A DNA stretch of 64,000 nucleotides from NCBI RefSeq assembly GCF_900177515.1, contig NZ_FXAK01000009.1, forward strand, positions 186,001 to 250,000, written 5' to 3'. The translations under genes were made by a program, and so were the position numbers. This stretch comes from Azospirillum oryzae (lineage in GTDB: Bacteria > Pseudomonadota > Alphaproteobacteria > Azospirillales > Azospirillaceae). Below, in pieces: positions 7,894-15,018 of the stretch (positions are counted from its first letter, which is position 1; each line of letters opens with the position of its first letter). The notes below the pieces were generated by a model, which saw only the letters and a program-made list of their open reading frames with translations, did not search any database and had not been told where the DNA came from.

Positions 7894-8781
7894 ATGCGCA
7901 TTTTCCTCACCGGCGCCACGGGCTTTATCGGCCGGGCGGTGCTCTCCGAACTCCTCCAGGCCGGCCATCAGGTCATCGGCATGACCCGGTCCGGCGACGG
8001 CGCCCGCGCGCTGGAAGCCGCCGGGGCCGAGCCGCACCATGGCACGTTGGAGGACCCGGCAAGCGTTCGAAGCGGTGCCGAAAGGGCCGATGCAGTGATC
8101 CACACCGCATTCGACCACGACTTCTCTCGCTTCGTCGAGAATTGCGAAAAGGACCGACATGTGATTGGCGCGTTGGGCGAGGTGCTGAAGGGATCCCCGC
8201 GTCCGTTGCTGATCACCTCCGGGGTCGGTATCGGTGGTGCCGGCCATGGCAGGCTCGCCCGGGAGGATGTCTTCGACGAGTCCCACCCAAATCCGCGCAT
8301 CGCATCGGAGCGGGCTGGCAACGAGCTGCTGAATGCCGGCGTCAACGTCGCGGTGATGCGGCTGCCGCAGGTCCACAACACCGAGAAGCAGGGGCTGATC
8401 ACCCCGCTGATCGCCATCTTCCGCGAAAAGGGGGCCGCAGCCTACATCGGCGAGGGGCGCAACCGCTGGTCAGCCGGCCATCTGAGCGACGTCGCCCGCC
8501 TGTATCGGCTGGCCATCGAGAAGGCGGAACCCGGCGCCCGCTACCACGCGGTCGGCGAGGAGGGGGTCGAGACCCGCAAAATCGTCGAAACGCTGGCGCG
8601 TGGCCTGAAGATCCCGGCGGTCTCCATCCCGCAGGACAAGGCGCCGGAGTCCTTCGGTTGGATGGCGATGTTCGCGGGCATCGACATGGCGGCATCCAGC
8701 GCCCTGACGCAGGCGACGCTCGGCTGGCGACCGCTAGGCCCCGGTCTCATCGCCGACCTGGAGGCGATGCGATACCCATGA
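7894..8781 (+). CDS. SDR-family NAD(P)-dependent oxidoreductase
   Basis: 295 aa, Rossmann fold with the atypical/extended SDR nucleotide motif GATGFIG at 7-13 and the second strand ending VIGMTRS. The catalytic Tyr-x-x-x-Lys of classical SDRs is not obvious; SHPNPRIASE stands where YxxxK would be, so this belongs to an atypical SDR group with uncertain activity. It is divergent from the XRE/MmyB regulator. Such pairs are common in soil bacteria and often respond to small organic toxicants. Substrate not predictable. Confidence 0.82.
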   Translation: MRIFLTGATGFIGRAVLSELLQAGHQVIGMTRSGDGARALEAAGAEPHHGTLEDPASVRSGAERADAVIHTAFDHDFSRFVENCEKDRHVIGALGEVLKGSPRPLLITSGVGIGGAGHGRLAREDVFDESHPNPRIASERAGNELLNAGVNVAVMRLPQVHNTEKQGLITPLIAIFREKGAAAYIGEGRNRWSAGHLSDVARLYRLAIEKAEPGARYHAVGEEGVETRKIVETLARGLKIPAVSIPQDKAPESFGWMAMFAGIDMAASSALTQATLGWRPLGPGLIADLEAMRYP

Positions 8782-8790
8782 TCGGAGGGG

Positions 8791-9567
8791 TCAGCCGGCA
8801 CCCTTGAGATAGGCGCGCGGCGACGATCCCAGCACCCGCTTGAACATCGCCGTGAAGGCGGCGGGATTGTCATAGCCGAGGTCGAGCGCGACCGTGGTGA
8901 CGCTCTCCCCCGCCACCAGCCGCGGCAGGGCGGCGGCAAGGCAGGCCTGCTGGCGCCATTCCAGGAAGCTCAACCCGGTTTCCCGCCGGAACAGCCGGGT
9001 GAAGGCACGCCGGCTGACCGCCAGTTCGTCGCACCATTGCTCGATCGTCTCGTGCACCGCCGGCTGCCGAAGAAAGCGCCGGCAGCGCTCGGCCAAGGCC
9101 GGGTTCGTCGGGAACGGAACGGTCAGCGGCTGGGCCGGCAGATGCCGCATCTCGTAGCGGATCAGCGCCATCACCGCGCCGTCGTGGCTGTCCGGATCGT
9201 AATCGGCCGGGACATCCACGGCGCGGGAAATCAGGCTGCGGATGAAGGGAGAAAGCCCGACGACCTGACAGCGGTCCGGCATGTCGCCGGTCAGGTCCGG
9301 ATCAAGGTAGAGGCTTTGGGTGGTCACCGCCCCGATCATGCGGACCTCGTGCATGACGCCGGGCGGGATCCATAGACCGAAGTCCGGCGGCACCACCCAT
9401 CGGCCTTGCGGCGTCGACATGATCAGCACCCCGGTGATGCCGGAGATCAGCTGTCCGCGCCGGTGCCGGTGGAGCGGCAGCGTGCCGCCGTCCGGGTAAT
9501 CGTGGGTGGTGGCGAGCAACGGTCGCTGGACGGCATCGATCTCGTCGACGCGGACATTTCTGACCAT
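8791..9567 (-). CDS. AraC-family transcriptional regulator
   Basis: 258 aa from the ATG at 9565-9567; the frame extends upstream without homology. An N-terminal cupin domain (PLHRHRRGQLI near residues 27-37) is followed by a C-terminal pair of helix-turn-helix motifs, the second being VTTVALDLGYDNPAAFTAMF. It is divergent from the Fsr-type MFS transporter about 170 bases away, so it most likely regulates that pump. It converges with the SDR gene, separated by 9 bases. Confidence 0.87.
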   Translation of the reverse strand: MVRNVRVDEIDAVQRPLLATTHDYPDGGTLPLHRHRRGQLISGITGVLIMSTPQGRWVVPPDFGLWIPPGVMHEVRMIGAVTTQSLYLDPDLTGDMPDRCQVVGLSPFIRSLISRAVDVPADYDPDSHDGAVMALIRYEMRHLPAQPLTVPFPTNPALAERCRRFLRQPAVHETIEQWCDELAVSRRAFTRLFRRETGLSFLEWRQQACLAAALPRLVAGESVTTVALDLGYDNPAAFTAMFKRVLGSSPRAYLKGAG

Positions 9568-9734
9568 GGCCCGATCTCGTAGAAAACTGGCCTGACCGCG
9601 GTGGCGGGCCTTCTCTGCCGACCGTAGGCTTACGGCGCATTCAACGCAACATGCCGGGCGATCCCGGACCATCCCCTCCTTTAGTGGATGGTCCGGACCC
9701 AACGCCTGAGGCGGAGAGAAGAGGGCATGCCCCC

Positions 9735-10928
9735 GTGACCGATACCACCCTGAGCCGGCCCGGCGCCGGCTCGACGGCCTTTTCCATTCTGGCCGCGATC
9801 AGCGCCTGCCACCTGCTCAACGACATGATCCAGTCGCTGCTGCCGGCGGTCTATCCGATCCTGAAGGACGAGTTCGGCCTCAGCTTCGCCCAGCTCGGCC
9901 TGCTGACCTTCGTCTATCAGGTCACGGCATCGCTTCTGCAGCCGCTGGTCGGTCTGTTCACCGACCGCAGGCCGATGCCCTATTCGCTGGTGTTCGGCAT
10001 GGGCTCCACCCTGCTCGGGCTTCTCACCCTGGCCTGGGCGCCCGGCTTTCCGGCGCTGCTGGCCGGTGGGATGCTGCTGGGCTTCGGGTCGTCCGTCTTC
10101 CATCCCGAAGCGTCGCGCATCGCGCGGCAGGCTTCCGGCGGTGCCCATGGGCTGGCCCAATCGCTGTTCCAGGTCGGCGGCAATCTCGGCTCCTCGCTCG
10201 GCCCGCTGCTGGCGGCCTTCGTCATCCTGCCCCACGGCCAGGGTAGCCTCAGCTGGTTCGCCGTCGCCGCCCTTGCCGGCATGGTGGTCATGGTCCGGCT
10301 GGGAAGCTGGCAGCGGCTGAACGCCAAGCCCCGTGCAAGTGGCAGGCAGCCGACGCATCGGATCGAACTGCCGGCCGGACAGGTCGCCCGGGCCGTCGGC
10401 ATCCTGATCGCGCTGATCGTCTCCAAGTACGTCTATCTGGCCAGCATCACCAGCTACTACATCTTCTACCTGATCGACCGTTTCGGTCTGTCCACCGGGG
10501 ACGCCCAGCTCTGCCTGTTCGTCTTCCTGGCGGCCGTGGCGGCGGGTACGGTGATCGGCGGCCCGGTTGGCGACCGCATCGGCCGCAAGACGGTGATCTG
10601 GGTCTCGATCCTCGGCATCCTGCCCTTCACCCTGGCCCTGCCCTATGTCGGCCTGACGGCGACGGTGGTTCTCAGCGCCATGATCGGGCTGGCCCTGGCA
10701 TCGGCCTTCCCCGCCATCGTGGTCTATGCGCAGGAGCTGCTGCCCGGCCGGGTCGGTCTGGTCTCGGGCCTGTTCTTCGGGCTGGCCTTCGGCGTCGCCG
10801 GCATCGGTGCGGCGGGGCTCGGCGTCGTCGCGGACTGGCGCGGCATCGGCTTCGTCTATTCCGCCTGCTCGTTCCTCCCGCTCCTGGGGCTGCTGACCGT
10901 CTTCCTGCCGAATGTGGAGCGGCGATAG
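9735..10928 (+). CDS. MFS transporter, fosmidomycin-resistance (Fsr) type
   Basis: 397 aa from the GTG at 9735, which follows a purine-rich GAGAAGAGGG; an ATG at 9651 would add 28 unlikely residues. About 12 membrane helices. The opening FSILAAISACHLLNDMIQSL (about residues 18-37) and the loop GDRIGRKTVIW are typical of the Fsr-like family of drug/proton antiporters. Expected role is export of a toxic compound at the inner membrane. Divergent from an AraC regulator; followed by a strong bidirectional terminator. Confidence 0.85.
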   Translation: MTDTTLSRPGAGSTAFSILAAISACHLLNDMIQSLLPAVYPILKDEFGLSFAQLGLLTFVYQVTASLLQPLVGLFTDRRPMPYSLVFGMGSTLLGLLTLAWAPGFPALLAGGMLLGFGSSVFHPEASRIARQASGGAHGLAQSLFQVGGNLGSSLGPLLAAFVILPHGQGSLSWFAVAALAGMVVMVRLGSWQRLNAKPRASGRQPTHRIELPAGQVARAVGILIALIVSKYVYLASITSYYIFYLIDRFGLSTGDAQLCLFVFLAAVAAGTVIGGPVGDRIGRKTVIWVSILGILPFTLALPYVGLTATVVLSAMIGLALASAFPAIVVYAQELLPGRVGLVSGLFFGLAFGVAGIGAAGLGVVADWRGIGFVYSACSFLPLLGLLTVFLPNVERR

Positions 10929-10966
10929 CCGGCAGGAACGGTGACTGGGGCAAGCGGCCCTACGGC

Positions 10967-11002
10967 AAAAAGCCCGCGCTCCTGATCGGAGGCGGGCTTT
11001 TT
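10967..11002. terminator. bidirectional rho-independent terminator
   Basis: Perfect 11-bp inverted repeat, AAAAAGCCCGC (10967-10977) and GCGGGCTTTTT (10992-11002), around a 14-base loop. The T run on each strand lets it end both the MFS gene from the left and the fae-like operon from the right. Confidence 0.9.
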
Positions 11003-11029
11003 GATGGCCTGCTGTGTCGGGCGGGTCGG

Positions 11030-11563
11030 TTACTCCAGCGGATCCAGCATGAAATGCCGGACCGTGTGCCGCTTTTCGATCAGTTCGTCGATGGTGGGTT
11101 CATTGCGCATCGCCCGGCCGATGGCGATTTTGGTTGCCTCGTAATTGGTGCGGTAGAGATCGGCGCGATCAAGGTTCGGATCGGTGGGGCAGCGGGGATC
11201 GATCCAGACCATCACCAGAATGCACAGGTCGTTGATCCCGTCACGCGGCAGGATGCCTTCGATGACGCAGTCCAGCACCGCGTCGGCGGTGGCCGCCTGG
11301 ACGACGCCGCCGAACAGGTCGACATAGGCGCTGGACTTCATCGTCACCTTGGACACCATCATGGTGGCCGGACGGACCATCTGGTTGCAATCCCGCACCG
11401 CGAACATGCGGGTGTGGCCGGCGGTCTGCCCCATCATGGTGGCGAACGCGTGGCCGGCCGGACCATCGACCGTGCCGATCACGATCTCCGGCATGGCGTC
11501 GGTGAACTGGCCTTCCTTGGCGAACACGGTGGCTTCGCCGACACGGAACAGCGGATTGGTCAT
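11030..11563 (-). CDS. formaldehyde-activating enzyme paralogue lacking the catalytic histidine
   Basis: 177 aa from the ATG at 11561-11563. The body aligns with the Fae family by eye (VRPATMMVSKVTMKS against KPSTVMFNKVTIKNA of the Fae at 32585-33094; NYEATKIAIGRAM against NHEATKLALKRAI). The conserved histidine of Fae (H22 in AHIDLIIG) is replaced by methionine M24 (AMPEIVIG). Fae normally condenses formaldehyde with H4MPT; without that histidine this protein probably does not, and it may bind formaldehyde or a pterin for another purpose. It is the last gene of an operon with a chemoreceptor fusion (37 bases upstream) and a betaine-binding protein. It has a C-terminal extension of about 17 residues. 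Confidence 0.85.
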   Translation of the reverse strand: MTNPLFRVGEATVFAKEGQFTDAMPEIVIGTVDGPAGHAFATMMGQTAGHTRMFAVRDCNQMVRPATMMVSKVTMKSSAYVDLFGGVVQAATADAVLDCVIEGILPRDGINDLCILVMVWIDPRCPTDPNLDRADLYRTNYEATKIAIGRAMRNEPTIDELIEKRHTVRHFMLDPLE

Positions 11564-11600
11564 GGGATCAACATTCTCTCGATAAGGGTGACGTTGCCGG

Positions 11601-13316
11601 TCATCCGGTACGGATGCCGTCCAGCAACTGTTCGATGCTGCTGCGCAGCCGTTCGGTCTGGCCGGCCAGATCCGCAGCGGCGGACAGGACGTGCCGGGTG
11701 GCACTTTCGGTGTCGCGGGCACCGCCGGTGACATGGCGGGCGTTGCGTGCGACCACGCCCGCCCCCGATGCCGCCTGATCGATGCTGGCGTGAATGGTGG
11801 CGGAGGCGGCGGCCTGCGCCTGCATCGACTGGGCGATGGCGAGCGATACGGTGCTGATCTCCGCGATCACCGCGGTGATGCTTTGCAGGGCCTGGGCGGC
11901 GTTGCCGGTCGCATCCTGCATCGCCTGGATCCGGAGCGAGACATCCTGCGTCGCCTTGCCGGTCTGGCTGGCCAGCTGGCGCACCTCCTGCGCCACCACC
12001 GCAAAGCCCTTGCCCGCCTCGCCGGCGCGGGCCGCTTCGATGGTGGCGTTCAGGGCCAGCAGGTTGGTCTGTCCGGTGATCTGCTCGATGATGCGCACGA
12101 CATTGCCGATATCCTCGGCCGACTGCCGCAGGCTACGCACGGACTCGTCGGCCTTGCGGGCCTGCTCCACCGCCGACTGGGCGATCCGGGCGGAGTCGTC
12201 GATGCGCACGCGGATCTCCTCCAACGACCGGAAGGTGTCGTCGGCCAACGCGGCGACCGACTGGACATTGCCGGCGATCTGCTCCGCCGCCACGACGGTG
12301 GCGCCCGCCTGCTCGTTGGTGCGGTCGATGATGCCGGTCAGCTGACGCGCGGTGCCGTCCAGCGCGCCCGCCGACGACCCCACCATGTCCAGCCCCTCCA
12401 TCGCCGTTCGCTCGAAATGGGAAATCAGCTCCTCCAGATGGGCGGAGCGCAGGCGCTGGCGGCGGCGGTCCGCGATGTCCTGAAAGGCGGAGCGGACATG
12501 GTCGTTCGCGGGCGTCTCCAGAATTTCGTCCGGGGTGCCGATCTGGGTGATGCGCCCCGACTCCATGAAGGCGATCCGATCGGCAAGCCGCATTGCCTCG
12601 TCCGGGTCCTGGGTGGTGAGCAGCACGGCCGCCCGGTGCGCCCGCTGCCAGTCGAGGAATTCAGCCTCCAGCTCCAGCCTCAGGACGGGATCGACCCCGG
12701 CGAAGGGCGCATCCATCAGCAACAGCGGCGGATCGGCGATCAGGGAGCGTGCCAGACCGATCCGCAGCCGTGCTTCGGCCGGAACCTCCTGTGGTCGCAG
12801 GGCGGCGAACTGGGCCAGTCCCATCTGCGTCAGCAGGGCCAGGGCCCGGTCCCGCCGGTCGCGCCGGCGCAATCCTGCGATCTCCAGCCCGAAGGCGACG
12901 TTGTCCAGAACGCTGCGGTTCGGCATCAGCGCCACGGCGCCGAAGGTCATCGCCATGGCGTCGCGACGGGCAGCCACCAGTTCGGCCGGCTTCATCGTCG
13001 CCATGTCGCGCCCGTTGAGGACCACGGTCCCGGCCGTCGGTTCGACCAGCCGGTTCACCAGGCGGAGCAGGGTGGACTTGCCCGCATTGGACCGGCCCAG
13101 CACCGTGACGATTTCGCCGGCCGACAGCCCGAACGCCACGTCGGCGACGGCCACCGTGGCGCCGGTTTCCCGCAGAATATCGGCCGGGTCGACACCGGCG
13201 CGCAGCATGGTCAATGCCTGGGCGGCATTGCCGCCATAAAGCTTGCAGAGTCCTTCAGCCGACACCATCGCGGCGCTTGCCGACACGGTGCCCTGCAGGT
13301 GAGCAGACGGGTTCAT
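11601..13316 (-). CDS. fusion of degenerate ProV-type ABC ATPase and methyl-accepting chemotaxis signalling domain
   Basis: 571 aa from the ATG at 13314-13316. Residues 18-280 follow the ProV/OpuAA glycine betaine ATPase, including the family insert before the first strand. Residues about 300-571 are an MCP cytoplasmic domain with an intact hairpin tip at 411-449 (EQITGQTNLLALN, EAARAGEAGKGFAVVA). There is no membrane segment and no HAMP. Compared with the ProV at 25004-26287, the nucleotide site is damaged: Walker A is kept in altered form (GRSNAGKST, 74-82), the Q-loop glutamine is G126, SGGMQ is replaced by PAEAR (179-183), the Walker B glutamate is A203 and the switch histidine is Q236. 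The CBS region is absent. It may bind but should not hydrolyse ATP. Inferred role: a cytosolic chemoreceptor that docks on a betaine permease. Confidence 0.93.
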   Translation of the reverse strand: MNPSAHLQGTVSASAAMVSAEGLCKLYGGNAAQALTMLRAGVDPADILRETGATVAVADVAFGLSAGEIVTVLGRSNAGKSTLLRLVNRLVEPTAGTVVLNGRDMATMKPAELVAARRDAMAMTFGAVALMPNRSVLDNVAFGLEIAGLRRRDRRDRALALLTQMGLAQFAALRPQEVPAEARLRIGLARSLIADPPLLLMDAPFAGVDPVLRLELEAEFLDWQRAHRAAVLLTTQDPDEAMRLADRIAFMESGRITQIGTPDEILETPANDHVRSAFQDIADRRRQRLRSAHLEELISHFERTAMEGLDMVGSSAGALDGTARQLTGIIDRTNEQAGATVVAAEQIAGNVQSVAALADDTFRSLEEIRVRIDDSARIAQSAVEQARKADESVRSLRQSAEDIGNVVRIIEQITGQTNLLALNATIEAARAGEAGKGFAVVAQEVRQLASQTGKATQDVSLRIQAMQDATGNAAQALQSITAVIAEISTVSLAIAQSMQAQAAASATIHASIDQAASGAGVVARNARHVTGGARDTESATRHVLSAAADLAGQTERLRSSIEQLLDGIRTG

Positions 13317-13441
13317 GGGCGACCTCCGTCGTTGAAGGACTGAAAACCTGAATGGCCGGAGACGGCCGTCCGCCGCGCGGCTGCACCATGAACGGACCGC
13401 CTCCAGGACCTGTGCGGGAAAGGGGGCGCGGCCACCGCTTT

Positions 13442-13467
13442 CGCCACCGCCGTTAAGGGCGGTGGCG
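13442..13467 (-). promoter_or_regulatory. GC-rich hairpin between binding-protein gene and chemoreceptor fusion gene
   Basis: Perfect 10-bp inverted repeat CGCCACCGCC (13442-13451) and GGCGGTGGCG (13458-13467) with a 6-base loop, 11 bases past the stop of the binding-protein gene. There is no T tract, so it is more likely a transcript-stabilising or attenuating hairpin than a full terminator. This would favour higher expression of the binding protein than of the genes downstream, as in many ABC operons. Confidence 0.6.
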
Positions 13468-13477
13468 CGGCTACCGA

Positions 13478-14368
13478 TCAAAGCTTGCCGGTGACCCAAT
13501 AATCGATCCGGGCCTTGTTGTTCTTGATGTAATTGTCGACCGCCTGCTCGTAGCTGGTCTGGCGGGCCTCCTGCATCATCGCCTCCAGATCGCCGATCGG
13601 CAGGACCATCCGGTTCAGGAACTCGAAGACATCCGGATGATCCTGGTAGAAGCCCTTGCGGACGAGCGCGTTCACGCTTTCCAGGCCGCCCAGCGCCCCC
13701 TTCGGGTCCTCCAGGTAGCGCAGCTTCCAGTTGGCGAACATCCAGTGCGGGCTCCAGCTCGTCACGACGATCCACTCGTTGCGCTTCATGGCGCGCTCCA
13801 GAGCGGCGAGCATCCCGGCGTCGCTGGCCGACACCAGCTGCATTCCCTTCAGGTCATAGGTCTTCAGCGCCTTCTCCGACGCCTGCATCAGCCCCGATCC
13901 CGGATCGATGCCCTGGATCTTGCCGCCCAGCTTCTGCTGCACGTCCGGCTTCTTGAGATCCTCGATGGATTTGACCTGATCGACGGGAATGTAGTCCGGC
14001 ACCACCCAGCCCAGGCGGGCGCGGGTGTAGAGCGGGCCGAGATCGACCACGTCCTTGCCGACCTTGTCGAGATAGGGCTTGTGGGTCAACGGCTGCCACG
14101 ACATCAGCATGGCGTCCAGCTTGCCGCTGGCGATGCCCTGATACTGGATGCCGATGTCGGCCATGGTCAGCTCGACCTTGTAGCCGTACCGCTCCTCGAT
14201 CACACGTTTGGCCAGTTTGGTCACCGCCTCGGCGTCGGCCCAGGCCGTCCAGCCGATGTTGATGGACTTCTCGGCGGCCTGCGCCGGGGCGGCGACCACG
14301 GCAGCCCCCAGGCTGACCGTCATGGCCGCCGAAAGCAGCACGCCCAAGGCTTTACCGAAGATTTTCAT
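13478..14368 (-). CDS. proX: glycine betaine/choline-type ABC substrate-binding protein
   Basis: 296 aa. The ATG at 14366-14368 has GGAGG 7 bases upstream. The signal peptide ends near residue 32 (APAQAAEKS). The mature protein is a type-II binding protein of the OpuAC/ProX family: INIGWTAWADAEAV, LMSWQPLTH and TSWSPHWMF supply tryptophans of the kind that form the aromatic cage for quaternary ammonium ligands. No permease gene is adjacent; proV and proW are at 25004-27175 and the fusion gene is next in its own operon. It could serve both transport and chemotaxis (inference). Ligand may be glycine betaine, choline or dimethylglycine. Confidence 0.9.
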   Translation of the reverse strand: MKIFGKALGVLLSAAMTVSLGAAVVAAPAQAAEKSINIGWTAWADAEAVTKLAKRVIEERYGYKVELTMADIGIQYQGIASGKLDAMLMSWQPLTHKPYLDKVGKDVVDLGPLYTRARLGWVVPDYIPVDQVKSIEDLKKPDVQQKLGGKIQGIDPGSGLMQASEKALKTYDLKGMQLVSASDAGMLAALERAMKRNEWIVVTSWSPHWMFANWKLRYLEDPKGALGGLESVNALVRKGFYQDHPDVFEFLNRMVLPIGDLEAMMQEARQTSYEQAVDNYIKNNKARIDYWVTGKL

Positions 14369-14808
14369 CAAGAAGCCTCCTCTTATCGTTTGTTTGTTTG
14401 GACCCGTTTGGTGGGACGGCCAAGCTTTGCCGCGCCGAAGTTTGGATCGGACGCATGCATGGGCCGACGGCCACCTTCCTGCATCGACGCGGAAAGTCGT
14501 TTCCGACCAACGGGTTCTTTGATGGCATCAGTGCTGATTGAGGAAGAATGCCGGCCCCGAAAGCAAAAAACCTTCATCAGAGCGGCAATTCGTATCGGAT
14601 TTGCGACAGCTTTGTCCAAACCCCGCGCCGCCGGAGAATGTTGCCCGGTTTCCAGGCAGATGTTTCAAAGTCTTCCATAGAAATAGGGAAGCGCCGCGAC
14701 AGCTCTGTGGACACGAGGCGTCATGGATGCGGATCGGCTCTCTTCCGATGGCGGCAGGCCACGCTCCCGAAAGACCGGAACGGCCGTTGTTCTTGAATAA
14801 TCACGACA

Positions 14809-14830
14809 TGTCGCAAAACGACTACTGTCG
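14809..14830 (+). promoter_or_regulatory. putative operator, TGTCGCAAAA type (gbcA promoter)
   Basis: TGTCGCAAAA at 14809-14818 followed 17 bases downstream by a second half-like TGTCG at 14826-14830. The same decamer occurs in the dgcA and mptG/fhcB promoter regions. A GbdR-type AraC regulator is the natural candidate to bind a repeated half-site here (inference). Confidence 0.5.
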
Positions 14831-14850
14831 AAGTCCAGCTTGCGCAAAAA

Positions 14851-14875
14851 GACAGGTGCGCCTGTCGGCCTTTTT
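14851..14875 (+). terminator. terminator-like hairpin in the gbcA leader
   Basis: GACAGG-TGCG-CCTGTC (14851-14866) is a perfect 6-bp stem with a four-base loop, preceded by five A and followed by GGCC and a run of five T (14871-14875). It lies downstream of the putative operator and about 145 bases before gbcA, so it could act as an attenuator in the gbcA leader or end transcripts entering from upstream. No coding gene precedes it on this strand. Confidence 0.5.
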
Positions 14876-15018
14876 AAAGTTGATGTCGCATTCCAGAACG
14901 CGGCACGCCGCGGCGGGCGGCAGGCTGTGTGTCGTGGAATCGAAAGTAGCAACAGCCCGGTCAAGGCTGAAGCGGTTCCGCGAACACCCGGCCCCACTCC
15001 CGCAGAAGGTCAACCGCC

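Larger units (their letters stand above)
14369..15018. other. 650-base divergent control region between the binding-protein operon and gbcA
   Basis: No convincing gene. It contains a TGTCGCAAAA site (14809-14818) followed by TGTCG (14826-14830), another TGTCGCA at 14884-14890, and a terminator-like hairpin at 14851-14875 on the gbcA side. It is richer in A and T than its surroundings. It must contain promoters for both divergent units. Confidence 0.6.

Noticed and set aside
11601..13316. Fusion as an artefact of two adjacent genes (ATPase and MCP)
   Set aside because: The frame is continuous. The linker RSAFQDIADRRRQRLRSAHL reads as a natural helix, and the ATPase residues are degenerate in a way expected for a repurposed domain. 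No stop or start-like break lies near residues 280-310. Read-level confirmation is still not possible here.
13317..13775. N-terminal extension of the chemoreceptor fusion upstream of 13316
   Set aside because: The open frame continues into the binding-protein gene in a wrong frame; Arg/Gly-rich, no homology. The ATG at 13314-13316 starts where ProV similarity begins.
14538..15018. Coding gene in the gbcA upstream region
   Set aside because: Open frames here lack homology, cross the hairpin and repeated operator sites, and continue out of frame into gbcA.
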